A stretch of DNA of 64,000 bases from Clostridium sp. DSM 17811. GTDB lineage: Bacteria; Bacillota; Clostridia; Clostridiales; Clostridiaceae. The notes below the pieces were generated by a model. That model saw only the letters and a list, made by a program, of their open reading frames with translations. It ran no database searches and was not told the origin of the DNA. This document shows, one piece after another, positions 36,040 through 45,704 of this stretch. Within the stretch, counting starts at the first letter, position 1; each line of letters begins with the position of its first letter. Where the stretch lies: NCBI RefSeq assembly GCF_018861905.1, contig NZ_JAHLDU010000008.1, positions 62,001 to 126,000 on the forward strand. The letters run 5' to 3'. The position numbers and the translations under genes are program-made.

Positions 36040-36082
36040 AATATACACCCACTACTCTATATTGTCAAGTAGGCGTGTATAT
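36040..36082 (-). promoter_or_regulatory. Promoter and inverted repeat upstream of padR
   Basis: On the minus strand: TTGACA (36063-36068), 17-base spacer, TATATT (36040-36045). The arms ATATACAC (36041-36048) and GTGTATAT (36075-36082) flank it, a good place for a PadR operator. Confidence 0.65.
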
Positions 36083-36256
36083 AATTTCTGAACTCTTATT
36101 TATTTTTAATTCTTTGTGAAATAAGTTAAATTAAAACATCCATATCCATAAGGGTATAGGTGTTTATTTTTATGTGTAGGAATGTTGATTAAAAATATTG
36201 AAGTATTTTTGCTACAATGGTAAAATATATAACAAAAACAATCGGGGGAGAAGTCA

Positions 36257-36646
36257 ATGAATTATATTTATGGTTTTATAATTGTGGTTTTTGTTTGTAT
36301 AGTATTGCTTAAACATAAAAAACATGATAATAAAATGATTAAAATGGAATATACGATATTAATGACGGATACATTTGTTAAGAGTGATGCACAAATTCTA
36401 AGGCCTATCTATACAATAGCATCTAATGAAAATGGTAATAGAAGTGAAGCAGTATTTTGTAAGGTATTAGATGGAGATGGTGAGTTAGATATTAAGAATG
36501 CTCAGGATGAGATGATTTCAATTATAAAGTGTGCAATAAAAGATAAGTCATTTATTGAAGGTCTAATACATATTGAGAACATATCAGAAGAAGAAAAAAT
36601 TGCTGCAGATAATATTGAAAAAGAGATAAACATAATGGTGAAATAA
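36257..36646 (+). CDS. Small membrane-anchored protein of unknown function
   Basis: 129 residues, unrecognised. One membrane segment (about 4-20, YIYGFIIVVFVCIVLL) is followed by a basic patch (KHKKHDNK) and a soluble cytoplasmic or external domain of about 100 residues rich in Glu, Ile and Asp. GGGGGAG precedes the ATG. It has no close neighbour on the same strand except a possible 41-residue ORF. No function is proposed. Confidence 0.68.
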   Translation: MNYIYGFIIVVFVCIVLLKHKKHDNKMIKMEYTILMTDTFVKSDAQILRPIYTIASNENGNRSEAVFCKVLDGDGELDIKNAQDEMISIIKCAIKDKSFIEGLIHIENISEEEKIAADNIEKEINIMVK

Positions 36647-36690
36647 CATCAAAGGGTGGGACTATTACTTTAAAACAAGCATAAATAAGC

Positions 36691-36816
36691 ATGGAGAAAA
36701 TATTGAAAGAAAGTATAGCGAGAAAATTGTTCATTGACACTATTGTTAATAAGGATTGCTTATTAACATACGATGAAGGAATAACAATTAAGAAATTGGA
36801 AGACTTAGTGAGATAA
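36691..36816 (+). CDS. Possible 41-residue protein, faintly Spo0E-like
   Basis: ATG to TAA encodes 41 residues ending LLTYDEGITIKKLEDLVR. The tail is faintly like the short helical hairpin of Spo0E-type Asp-phosphatases (which end in a Ser-x-x-Leu-Asp-x-Leu-Ile pattern), but the key SQELD motif is not kept, and there is no good ribosome binding site. A terminator follows at 36848. It may be chance coding. Confidence 0.25.
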   Translation: MEKILKESIARKLFIDTIVNKDCLLTYDEGITIKKLEDLVR

Positions 36817-36847
36817 AAGTTATAAATGTAAGTATATTTCCATAAAC

Positions 36848-36881
36848 AAAGCCAACCTAGGTATTAATCTAGATTGGCTTT
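36848..36881. terminator. Bidirectional terminator
   Basis: AAAGCCAACCTAG pairs with CTAGATTGGCTTT (one mismatch), with a T run on the + strand; it also lies 22 bases past the pyruvate kinase stop on the other strand. Confidence 0.82.
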
Positions 36882-36903
36882 TTATATTATTAGGGAATTA
36901 AAA

Positions 36904-38325
36904 TCACTCGCCTACTGTTTCAACTTTTAGTATATTCGTTGTTCCAACTTTTCCGACTGGTCCTCCAGCGGTTATTACAATAATATCTCCATTTTTAACT
37001 AACTTAATATCTAAAGCTGTTTTAACACCAATTTCAAACATTTCTTCAACGTTTGTTGCAGCTTTAACTAGTAATGGAGTCACCCCCCAAGAAATAGCTA
37101 ACTGCCTTTGAACCCTTGGATTCCATGTAGTTGCTATTATGGGACAAGATGCCCTAAATCTAGAGATCATTCTAGCAGTTTGTCCAGATTGGGTTGCACA
37201 AATTATTGATACTGCATTTAACTGTAGGGCAATTGTGCAAGTTGCATAACTTATAGCATTTGTGATATTTTCCATTGTATCAAATTTCATTGCAGCTAGT
37301 TTACTGCCATAATCTATAGACTCATCTGCCATTTGAGCTATTCTTACCATGGTTTTTACACTTTCAATGGGGTACTTACCCATGGCACTTTCGCCAGAAA
37401 GCATAATTGCACTAGTTCCATCGTAAACGGCATTTGCAACATCACTAGATTCTGCTCTAGTTGGTCTTGGATTTACAATCATTGAATCTAGCATTTGAGT
37501 TGCAGTTATTACTGGTTTACCATAGTTATAGCATTTCTTGATTATCATTTTTTGAACAAGAGGAACTTCTTCTGTAGGTATTTCTACGCCTAGATCGCCT
37601 CTAGCTACCATAATTCCATCAGAAACCGCTAGTATTTCATCAAAATTCTTTACGCCTTCTCTATTTTCAATTTTTGAAATTATCCTTATATCTTGTCCAC
37701 CATATTCCTTTAATATTTTTCTAACTTCGTTTACGTCTGTTGCTTTTCGTACAAAAGAACAAGCAATAAAATCAAATTCATTTTCTATAGCAAATTTAAT
37801 ATCTTCAATGTCCTGATTTGTTATTGCAGGCAAATGGGTATCTGTCTCGGGAATATTGACTCCTTTGTTATTACTTATGTCACCGCCATTTAATATTATG
37901 CAATGTATGTCTTTGTCTACAACCTTTTGTACTTCTATGGCTACAAGTCCATCATTTATTAATATCTTAGTTCCGACTTTAACATCTTTATATAACTCTT
38001 TGTGGGAAATAGTTGATCTTTCATCTGTTCCTAAAATATCCTCATTTACAAGTATGAAGATATTATTCTCTTTTAATGTTACTTTGCCCATTTTAAACTT
38101 ACCTAATCTAATTTCAGGCCCTTTGGTATCAAGCAATAATGGAACTGGAATATTTAATTTTTTTCTAACTTTTTTTACTCTATCAACTCTAACTTTTTGC
38201 TCAGCGTGAGTGCCATGAGAAAAATTTAATCTTGCTACATCCATACCTCCGAGTATTAATTCTTCTAATAAAATATCATCGTCTACAGCGGGGCCTAAAG
38301 TACATATTATTTTTGTCATTCTCAT
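36904..38325 (-). CDS. pyk: Pyruvate kinase
   Basis: Last step of glycolysis: phosphoenolpyruvate plus ADP to pyruvate plus ATP. 473 residues, with MTKIICTLGPA, ARLNFSHGTH, LDTKGPEIR, RGDLGVEIP, ITATQMLDSM and the C-terminal allosteric domain ending in ITAGGPVGKVGTTN. It lacks the extra C-terminal PEP-utiliser domain found in Bacillus enzymes. GGAG lies about 10 bases before the ATG. It is separate from pfkA, which usually precedes pyk in clostridia, so this may be one of two copies. Confidence 0.97.
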   Translation of the reverse strand: MRMTKIICTLGPAVDDDILLEELILGGMDVARLNFSHGTHAEQKVRVDRVKKVRKKLNIPVPLLLDTKGPEIRLGKFKMGKVTLKENNIFILVNEDILGTDERSTISHKELYKDVKVGTKILINDGLVAIEVQKVVDKDIHCIILNGGDISNNKGVNIPETDTHLPAITNQDIEDIKFAIENEFDFIACSFVRKATDVNEVRKILKEYGGQDIRIISKIENREGVKNFDEILAVSDGIMVARGDLGVEIPTEEVPLVQKMIIKKCYNYGKPVITATQMLDSMIVNPRPTRAESSDVANAVYDGTSAIMLSGESAMGKYPIESVKTMVRIAQMADESIDYGSKLAAMKFDTMENITNAISYATCTIALQLNAVSIICATQSGQTARMISRFRASCPIIATTWNPRVQRQLAISWGVTPLLVKAATNVEEMFEIGVKTALDIKLVKNGDIIVITAGGPVGKVGTTNILKVETVGE

Positions 38326-38465
38326 TGTTTATTATCTCCTCTCATTTGTGTTTAAGTATGTATTCATTAAGAAAAGTTATATATTTCTTTTTAATAATAA
38401 TACATGTAAAACCAAATTTGGTAAAGAACTTAAATCGTTTTGTAATGAATATTTTAGGAAGGTTT

Positions 38466-39104
38466 TTAATTTCTATTCAGTGATATAAGTGGAATTATTA
38501 AATCATCAACAATATGTTCTACATATTTCATTTCAATTGGTTTTCCTGTGGATATAAGTTGATAACATAATAATGCTGGCCCTACATCGGCGAGAAGTTT
38601 CAATTGGTGTTCATCTATTTTTTTATTTAGGCTACATGCTATGGCCTCACGAAATATATATGTTTGGTTTGTTATGCAATCTAGGTGAATAGCTTCGGAT
38701 AATGATTTATCCCTGCTTATTGCTGTTGAGATGGAGAGCATTACCTTTTGCCTAACCTCGTCGTCTACCCCGAAATATGTGCTAAGTAATTCACATAAAT
38801 AATTTCTCAAATTATCACCACAGCGGGTAGGATCAACCTTCTGCACGCAGGGCATGATAAATGTTATAGCTTCTGCAATAAGATATGGTTTAGACTTCCA
38901 TCTGCGGTATAAGGTAGCTTTTCCTGCATGGGCGCGTAGGGCTATAGCGTCCATGGTTACAGAATCGTATCCTTGCTCTGCTACTAGTTCTAAGGCTGCT
39001 CTAAGAATAGCGAGATCACGTAGCTTATCAATAGGCCTTCCAAGTTTTACTGGAATTTTTTCTTTGATATTTTCAACAAAATCGGATTTGTTTATTATAT
39101 CCAT
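38466..39104 (-). CDS. TetR-family transcriptional regulator
   Basis: 212 residues. N-terminal helix-turn-helix domain at about 25-75 (LRAALELVAEQGYDSVTMDA and HAGKATLYRRWKSK) and a helical C-terminal ligand domain. The gene points away from ftsH, with divergent promoters and several small dyads in the shared 345-base region. It may regulate itself and perhaps ftsH. GGGGTGA precedes the ATG. The ligand is unknown. Confidence 0.92.
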   Translation of the reverse strand: MDIINKSDFVENIKEKIPVKLGRPIDKLRDLAILRAALELVAEQGYDSVTMDAIALRAHAGKATLYRRWKSKPYLIAEAITFIMPCVQKVDPTRCGDNLRNYLCELLSTYFGVDDEVRQKVMLSISTAISRDKSLSEAIHLDCITNQTYIFREAIACSLNKKIDEHQLKLLADVGPALLCYQLISTGKPIEMKYVEHIVDDLIIPLISLNRN

Positions 39105-39135
39105 ATTTTTGTCACCCCGTTCTCGATTTTCTATA

Positions 39136-39164
39136 AATATAACACAATGGAAATTTTATATCAA
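39136..39164 (-). promoter_or_regulatory. Promoter of the tetR gene
   Basis: On the minus strand: TTGATA (39159-39164), 17-base spacer, TATATT (39136-39141), 32 bases before the start. AACACAA at 39141-39147 is inverted as TTGTGTT at 39194-39200. Confidence 0.6.
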
Positions 39165-39193
39165 CATAACTGAACAAAGTAGTTTTGAAACTG

Positions 39194-39222
39194 TTGTGTT
39201 TTGATAATAGCTATGATATACT
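39194..39222 (+). promoter_or_regulatory. Candidate promoter toward ftsH
   Basis: TTGTGT, 17-base spacer, TATACT. It would give ftsH a leader of about 220 bases. A palindrome AGTTTTGAAACT (39181-39192) sits at its upstream edge and could be a TetR operator. The rest of the leader shows no recognised structure. Confidence 0.4.
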
Positions 39223-39449
39223 CTCATTTATAAACATAGTATATGGAGGGGTGGAAAGGGTAAAATAATGAGATAAGTAAAAAAAATTAAAAAAAATTAA
39301 ACTTTATTATGAAGTTATGGCAATTAAGGATATAATGTAGAAGGTATTATGAAATCAATAGAATTTTTTATATGATTAAGTATACAATAAGTTAAGGACT
39401 AAGAACATAAGAGGTTAAGTAATATATTGAGAAAGAGAGGTGTTCTCTG

Positions 39450-41249
39450 ATGAAAAAAAGATCAGGTATTGCTGCATGGACTATAGTTTTTGTTCTTGTT
39501 GCAGTATTTATGCTTTCTAAAACAGATCAGAAATCAACTATTATTAATTTTAATCAATTTCAAAGTAATTGGACAAATAATACTATAAAAAGTTTTGTGG
39601 TTGAAACAGATCAAATGTCGGTTTCGGGAACATTAAAAAATGGATCTACATATAAAACAATTGTTCCATCTGCCAGACTATTTCAATTTATTAAAGATCA
39701 CCCAAAGAGTGCAAGCGTTGAAGAAACATACGTAAAACCACCAACTATTCCAGTGTGGTTACAGTACTTGCCTAATGTATTATTGATTTTAATGCTTGTA
39801 GGTTTTGGATTTATATTTATGAAACAGTCAAAAGGCGCCGGTGGAAGCGGTGGTGTGATGAAATTTGGCAAAAGTAAAGCGAAACTTGCCGATCCTAATA
39901 AGAAAAAAGTAAGTTTTGATGATGTTGCAGGAGCAGATGAAGAGAAAGCTGAGCTTGCGGAGATAGTTGATTTCTTAAAACAACCTAAAAGATATATGGA
40001 AATGGGAGCTCGAATACCAAAGGGAGTCTTATTAATAGGACCTCCAGGAACTGGTAAAACACTCCTTGCAAGAGCAATATCTGGAGAAGCTGGAGTTCCA
40101 TTTTTTAGTATCTCAGGTTCTGATTTTGTAGAAATGTTTGTCGGTGTTGGAGCGTCTAGAGTCAGAGATTTATTTGAACAGGCAAAAAAGAATTCACCTT
40201 GTATAATTTTTATAGATGAAATTGATGCTGTGGGAAGACAAAGGGGTGCAGGTGTTGGTGGTGGAAATGATGAAAGAGAACAGACATTAAACCAACTTCT
40301 AGTTGAGATGGATGGATTTGGAGAAAATGAAGGAATAATAATGATCGCAGCTACCAATAGAGCAGATGTACTTGATCCAGCACTACTAAGACCAGGTAGA
40401 TTTGATAGACAAATTCTTGTTGGGGTACCTGATAGAAAAGGTAGAGAGGCAATACTCGCAGTTCATTCTAAAAATAAGCATCTTGAACCTGAAGTTAAGC
40501 TTAGTGTACTTGCTAAAAGAACACCTGGATTTACAGGTGCAGATATTGAAAACTTAATGAATGAATCAGCACTTTTAACTGTGCGAAGAGATAAAAAGCT
40601 AATTGGAATGGAAGAACTTGAAGAAGCGGCTACAAGAATAATGGCTGGACCTGAAAAGAAGAGTAGAGTTGTTAGTGAAGTTGATAGAAAACTTACAGCA
40701 TACCATGAAGCAGGCCATGCAATTGTCATGAATTTACTTCCAAATTCTGATCCTGTTCATCAGATAAGTATAGTTCCAAGAGGAAGGGCTGGTGGATATA
40801 CTATGCGTCTTCCAGAAGAAGATAGATCATATATGTCTAGGTCAAGACTTGAAGAAGAAATTGTGGGGTTACTCGGTGGTAGAGTTGCAGAAAAACTAGT
40901 TATTGGTGATATAAGTACTGGTGCTAGTAATGATATCGAAAGAGCCACAGGAATCGCAAGACAAATGGTAATGGACTATGGAATGAGTGACACTCTTGGG
41001 ACAATAGCATTTGGTTCAGGTAGTGATGAAGTATTCCTTGGAAGAGATATGGGCAAAGATAGAAAATACAGCGAAGAAACAGCATACAAAATAGATATAG
41101 AAATAAAGAAACTTATAGATGTTGCATATACAAAAGCGTTGACGCTTTTAACTGATAATAGAAGCAAACTTAACGCAGTTGCAGAAGAACTTCTAATAAA
41201 AGAAAAGCTTGAAGGTGTTGAATTTCAAGAGATATTTGCAAGAAGTTAA
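39450..41249 (+). CDS. ftsH: ATP-dependent zinc metalloprotease FtsH
   Basis: Membrane-bound AAA protease that degrades misfolded membrane proteins and selected regulators. 599 residues. Membrane segments at about 7-24 and 103-124 flank a ~75-residue external domain. The AAA domain has Walker A GPPGTGKT (about 197-204), Walker [12 protein letters not shown] and the second region of homology [14 protein letters not shown]. The protease zinc motif is HEAGH (about 418-422). GAGGTG precedes the ATG. It is followed by a strong terminator and so is monocistronic. Confidence 0.97.
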   Translation: MKKRSGIAAWTIVFVLVAVFMLSKTDQKSTIINFNQFQSNWTNNTIKSFVVETDQMSVSGTLKNGSTYKTIVPSARLFQFIKDHPKSASVEETYVKPPTIPVWLQYLPNVLLILMLVGFGFIFMKQSKGAGGSGGVMKFGKSKAKLADPNKKKVSFDDVAGADEEKAELAEIVDFLKQPKRYMEMGARIPKGVLLIGPPGTGKTLLARAISGEAGVPFFSISGSDFVEMFVGVGASRVRDLFEQAKKNSPCIIFIDEIDAVGRQRGAGVGGGNDEREQTLNQLLVEMDGFGENEGIIMIAATNRADVLDPALLRPGRFDRQILVGVPDRKGREAILAVHSKNKHLEPEVKLSVLAKRTPGFTGADIENLMNESALLTVRRDKKLIGMEELEEAATRIMAGPEKKSRVVSEVDRKLTAYHEAGHAIVMNLLPNSDPVHQISIVPRGRAGGYTMRLPEEDRSYMSRSRLEEEIVGLLGGRVAEKLVIGDISTGASNDIERATGIARQMVMDYGMSDTLGTIAFGSGSDEVFLGRDMGKDRKYSEETAYKIDIEIKKLIDVAYTKALTLLTDNRSKLNAVAEELLIKEKLEGVEFQEIFARS

Positions 41250-41285
41250 TTAATTTATATTTAATTTGATTATAAAAAGTAAATC

Positions 41286-41327
41286 AAAGAAATAAAAAGA
41301 ACTTAGTTCTTTTTATTTCTTTTTTTT
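41286..41327 (+). terminator. Terminator of ftsH
   Basis: Perfect 17-bp stem ending AAAAAGAAC/GTTCTTTTT with loop TTA and a T-rich tail, 36 bases past the ftsH stop. Confidence 0.9.
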
Positions 41328-41398
41328 GACTAGAATTGTGTTATAAGGAGTATAGACTTATAATTACAATAAGTTAATAATCAAATGGGGGCTTTAAT

Positions 41399-42790
41399 AT
41401 GGATAAAATTAATAAAGAAATAGTAGAAAGTATTCTTAATGAGCATAATAAGTTTTTTATTTCAGGAGAAACAAGGAATATAGAATATAGAATAGCTGCA
41501 CTTAAGAAGCTTAAAAGTGTAATAAAAAAGTATGAGAAAGAGATAATAAATGCATTGTATAGGGATTTAGGAAAAAGTGAATTTGAAGCTTATGGTACCG
41601 AGATTGGTTTCATTTTGGATAGTATAGGTAATTTTACAAAACATTTAAAGAAGTGGGCTAAGACTAAAAGGGTGAGGACGCCTATACATCAGTTTCCATC
41701 TAAGGGGTATATTATGTATGAACCCTATGGAACAGTGCTTATTATAGGACCATTTAATTATCCTTTTCAGCTTTTAATTGAACCATTAGTAGGGGCTATA
41801 GCTGCTGGAAATTGTGCTGTTTTAAAACCATCTGAAAATACACCTACTGTTTCAGGTTTAGTAAAAAAAATAATTGAAGAAATTTTTGAAAAAAACTATA
41901 TACGAGTTATTGAAGGGGAAAAAGAAACTACTTCTGCCCTTATTAATTCAGCATTTGATTACATATTCTTTACAGGGAGTGTACAGGTTGGGAGAATAGT
42001 GATGAGGGCAGCTGCGGAAAATCTCATACCTATAACACTTGAACTAGGTGGGAAAAGTCCAGTAATAGTAGATAAAACTGCTAATTTAGAAATAGCAGCT
42101 AAGAGAATATTATGGGGTAAACTTATAAATTCAGGACAAACTTGTATAGCTCCAGATTATATATTTGTGCACAAAGATATAAAAGAAAATTTTATAGAAA
42201 AATTAAAAAGCACAGCTATAAGTTTTTATGGTGAGGATGCTTCTAAAAGTATTGATTACGGCAGAATTGTGAGCAGTAGTCAGTTTGAAAGATTAGCTTC
42301 AATAATCGAGAAAGATAAGAATAAAATTATTTATGGTGGACATTCAAATGCAGGTACTTTGTACATTGAACCAACAATTATTGATAATGTGGACTTTCAG
42401 GATGCAGTTATGCAAGATGAGATATTTGGGCCAATTATGCCAATACTAGAATATGAGAATTTAGAAGAAGTTATTGAAATGATAAATAATAGACCAAAGC
42501 CATTAGCGTTATATGTTTTCACAGAAGATAAAAAAGTGGAAACCTCTGTTTTAAGTAGAATTTCTTTTGGAGGAGGGTGCGTGAATGATACTATATCTCA
42601 CGTTGCAGGTTCAAATATGCCTTTTGGTGGAGTTGGAAATTCTGGAATGGGTGCGTATCATGGAAGAGATAGTTTTGAAACCTTCTCTCATAGAAAAAGT
42701 ATACTAAAGAAAAGTACTTCTATAGATATAAAACTTATTTTCCCTCCTTATGGAAATAGAATAAAACTTATAAAAAAAATATTAAAATAA
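41399..42790 (+). CDS. Aldehyde dehydrogenase, class 3 type
   Basis: NAD(P)-dependent oxidation of aliphatic or aromatic aldehydes. 463 residues, with IIGPFNYPFQL (cofactor site), ILWGKLINSGQTCIAPDY (catalytic Cys), LELGGKSPVIV (catalytic Glu) and GGVGNSGMGAYHG at the C-terminus. The shorter length and the hydrophobic/basic tail match the class 3/fatty aldehyde group (B. subtilis YwdH type). GGGGG precedes the ATG. It may act on fatty or membrane-derived aldehydes. Confidence 0.93.
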   Translation: MDKINKEIVESILNEHNKFFISGETRNIEYRIAALKKLKSVIKKYEKEIINALYRDLGKSEFEAYGTEIGFILDSIGNFTKHLKKWAKTKRVRTPIHQFPSKGYIMYEPYGTVLIIGPFNYPFQLLIEPLVGAIAAGNCAVLKPSENTPTVSGLVKKIIEEIFEKNYIRVIEGEKETTSALINSAFDYIFFTGSVQVGRIVMRAAAENLIPITLELGGKSPVIVDKTANLEIAAKRILWGKLINSGQTCIAPDYIFVHKDIKENFIEKLKSTAISFYGEDASKSIDYGRIVSSSQFERLASIIEKDKNKIIYGGHSNAGTLYIEPTIIDNVDFQDAVMQDEIFGPIMPILEYENLEEVIEMINNRPKPLALYVFTEDKKVETSVLSRISFGGGCVNDTISHVAGSNMPFGGVGNSGMGAYHGRDSFETFSHRKSILKKSTSIDIKLIFPPYGNRIKLIKKILK

Positions 42791-42870
42791 TGTAGATTGG
42801 ATAGATATAAGATATAATGTACATAGGATATATTAAAATACGTAAAAAAAAATAAATAAGAGGTGATTTT

Positions 42871-45597
42871 ATGAGTAAGAAAAAAAAGTTTATTCTATCT
42901 TTTATAATTATAATTATTTTGGTATGCTTATTTTTTGTAGGGAATATAGCGCAAGTAATTATTAATATTGAGTGGTTTAATGCAATGGGTTACCTTTCAG
43001 TATACTTTACAAAAATACTCACGGTGTTAAAGCTTATGGTACCTGTTTTTATACTTAGTTATATTGGTATATTATTATACTATAAGGGTATAAAAAAGAG
43101 TATTGCACATATGAAAAAAGTAGTAGAGGTAAATACAAAAAGGGATATTATTGAAAATAAGATTTTTATAGCAAGTAATTTATTTGTTTCACTCCTATTT
43201 TCTTTTGCATTCTCATCCACATATTGGTATATGCTTCTTCAATTTATAAATGCAGTTAGTTTTAATGTGAAAGATCCTATTTTTAATTTGGATGTGTCTT
43301 TTTATATTTTTAAACTCCCTTTAATTCAATCATTATATAGTTTTATAATGACATTATTGGTACTTTTAATTATTATAAAAGTAATGGTATTCTTTGTATT
43401 TAAAACAAAAAATACATTTAACGCAGGTAAAACAGCAAATCCTTTCGATGATATTAAATCAACATTTAAGGAACTTAGTGTATTTGCAGGAAAACAAATT
43501 GCAATAATAGCTTCACTCATAGCATTTTTTCTTTCACTTGGATATTTATTAAATTCATTTAATTTAGTGTATAGCCCTAGTGGAGTTGCATACGGTGCAA
43601 GCTATACAGATATTCATGTAACACTACTATTTTATAAAATACTGATTGTGACTTGCATTGTTGCTGCAGTTGTAATATTTATAAATGTTTTAAAATCAAA
43701 GGTTAAGCCCATAATAATTTCAGCTGCCGCCATAGTTTTGATAAGTTTTGTACAAGTAATATCAGCAGTTGTAGTTCAAAGCAGTATTGTAAAACCAAAT
43801 CAAAAGGAACTTGAAAAACCATATATTCAAAATAATATTGATTTTACAAAGAAAGCATTTAATATAGAAAATATTACTACAACACCTTTTAATATAAAAA
43901 ATGATTTGAAACAAGAGGATATTTCAAGTAATAAGAAGACAATAGATAACATTAAATTAAATTCATCTACACAGGCACTTGAATTTTATAACCAAGTTCA
44001 AATATTAAGGTATTATTATAGTTTTACCGATATAGATGTAGATAGATATAAAATAAACAATAAATATAGTCAAGTGCTGGTTGCTGCAAGGGAGATAGAT
44101 TCAAAAGCATTAGAGCCAATTACTTGGCAGAATACTCATATGATTTACACACATGGATATGGTGTTGTAATGAGTAAGGTAAATGCTGTTACGACAGAGG
44201 GGCAACCTGATTTTGTAATAAAGGATATGCCAATAGCAAACAGTACAGATATCAAACTAACTAATCCGAGAATTTATTTTGGAGAAAAAACAAATGACTA
44301 TGCATTAGTAAATACTAAGGTAAGCGAGTTTGATTATCCTCAAGGTGGAGCCGACAAAATAACAAATTATGTTGGAGAAGCTGGAATTAAAATGAATTTA
44401 GGTAATAAACTTTTGTTTGCAATAAATAAGGGAGAGTTAAACTTTTTACTATCAAGGGATATTAAGAGTACAAGTAAAATCCTTATTAACAGAAATATAG
44501 TTGAAAGGGCAAAGAGTATAGCTCCATTTTTAACTTATGACAAAGATCCATATGTTGTTGTAAGTGGTGGAAAAATATACTATATAATTGACGCATACAC
44601 AACATCATCTAAATATCCCTACTCACAACCACAAAATGGGGTAAACTATATTAGAAATTCAGTTAAGGTTGTAATTGATGCTTATGATGGAAGTACAAAT
44701 TTTTATATATCAGATTCAACTGATCCAATTGTACAAACTTATGCAAAAACATTCCCGAAACTGTTTAAGGATATGTCGAAGGTTCCAGCTGACATTAAAG
44801 CACATTTTAGGTATCCATCTGATATATTTAGCATTCAAAGTGCAGTACTCAGTAAATACCATGTAACTGATGCTGGAGTGTTTTATAATGGGGAAGATTT
44901 TTGGGATGTTTCCAAGAATGCAACTGCTGTAGGTGCGGATGTTAAAACAACTATTCCGCCATACCTTGTAGAAAAATTACCAGGAATGGATAGTGAAGAG
45001 ATGATACTTCAACAATATTTTAATGTAAAGGGAAAGTATAATATGACAGCAATTTTAGGGGCTAGAATGGATGAAGAAAATTATGGTAAACTGTTTCTAA
45101 ATAAATTTCCGGCATCGGAGACAACGGTTTACAGTCCGTTCCAATTTAAGCAAAGGATAAGTCAGGATACTACGATTTCAGCGCAGCTTTCTTTATGGAA
45201 TACAGGAGGATCTCAAGTACAATATGGAGACACTGTTATTTTGCCAATAAAGAATTCGTTACTTTATATTGAACCTGTCTATTTAAGAGCTAGTGGAAAA
45301 AACAGTATTCCTGAAATGAAAAAAATAATAATTTCATACGACAGCAAGTTACTGATGGTCGATAATATTGAAAGTGGACTAGAACAAATATTTAATTATA
45401 AGGCACCAAATGCAGTAGTTAAAACTGAAACAGGGTCTAAGACGACTGTTCCATTAACCCAAACTGAGACTAAATTAATTAAGCAGGCAAATGATTTATA
45501 TACTAAAGCACTTGATGCTCAAAAAAGTTTGGATTGGGCAAAGTATGGAGAATATATTAAGCAACTTGGTACTTTGTTAAAACAACTAAATAAATAG
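42871..45597 (+). CDS. UPF0182 family membrane protein
   Basis: 908 residues. Seven membrane segments in the first ~320 residues are followed by a long external domain of about 560 residues, as in all UPF0182 proteins of clostridia and actinobacteria. Recognised by WFNAMGYLSVYFTKI, DPIFNLDVSFYIFKLP and QNTHMIYTHGYGVVMS. The C-terminal part ends in a short helical tail. The family is widespread but has no established function. GAGGTG precedes the ATG, and a strong terminator follows. Confidence 0.93.
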   Translation: MSKKKKFILSFIIIIILVCLFFVGNIAQVIINIEWFNAMGYLSVYFTKILTVLKLMVPVFILSYIGILLYYKGIKKSIAHMKKVVEVNTKRDIIENKIFIASNLFVSLLFSFAFSSTYWYMLLQFINAVSFNVKDPIFNLDVSFYIFKLPLIQSLYSFIMTLLVLLIIIKVMVFFVFKTKNTFNAGKTANPFDDIKSTFKELSVFAGKQIAIIASLIAFFLSLGYLLNSFNLVYSPSGVAYGASYTDIHVTLLFYKILIVTCIVAAVVIFINVLKSKVKPIIISAAAIVLISFVQVISAVVVQSSIVKPNQKELEKPYIQNNIDFTKKAFNIENITTTPFNIKNDLKQEDISSNKKTIDNIKLNSSTQALEFYNQVQILRYYYSFTDIDVDRYKINNKYSQVLVAAREIDSKALEPITWQNTHMIYTHGYGVVMSKVNAVTTEGQPDFVIKDMPIANSTDIKLTNPRIYFGEKTNDYALVNTKVSEFDYPQGGADKITNYVGEAGIKMNLGNKLLFAINKGELNFLLSRDIKSTSKILINRNIVERAKSIAPFLTYDKDPYVVVSGGKIYYIIDAYTTSSKYPYSQPQNGVNYIRNSVKVVIDAYDGSTNFYISDSTDPIVQTYAKTFPKLFKDMSKVPADIKAHFRYPSDIFSIQSAVLSKYHVTDAGVFYNGEDFWDVSKNATAVGADVKTTIPPYLVEKLPGMDSEEMILQQYFNVKGKYNMTAILGARMDEENYGKLFLNKFPASETTVYSPFQFKQRISQDTTISAQLSLWNTGGSQVQYGDTVILPIKNSLLYIEPVYLRASGKNSIPEMKKIIISYDSKLLMVDNIESGLEQIFNYKAPNAVVKTETGSKTTVPLTQTETKLIKQANDLYTKALDAQKSLDWAKYGEYIKQLGTLLKQLNK

Positions 45598-45603
45598 TAA
45601 ATT

Positions 45604-45633
45604 AAAAACAGATGCTAAATTGCATCTGTTTTT
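45604..45633 (+). terminator. Terminator of the UPF0182 gene
   Basis: AAAAACAGATGC pairs with GCATCTGTTTTT around TAAATT, followed by more T. Confidence 0.92.
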
Positions 45634-45704
45634 TTTATTATATCTAAAATTTCAAGTGAGGTAAGTGGTCAATATGGGAAACTAGTTTAGGAAGCTTAAA
45701 TTAT

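Noticed and set aside
39698-40357. Long open frame antisense to ftsH
   Set aside because: It lies wholly inside ftsH, has a Ser/Pro/Ile-rich composition typical of antisense frames and no ribosome binding site.
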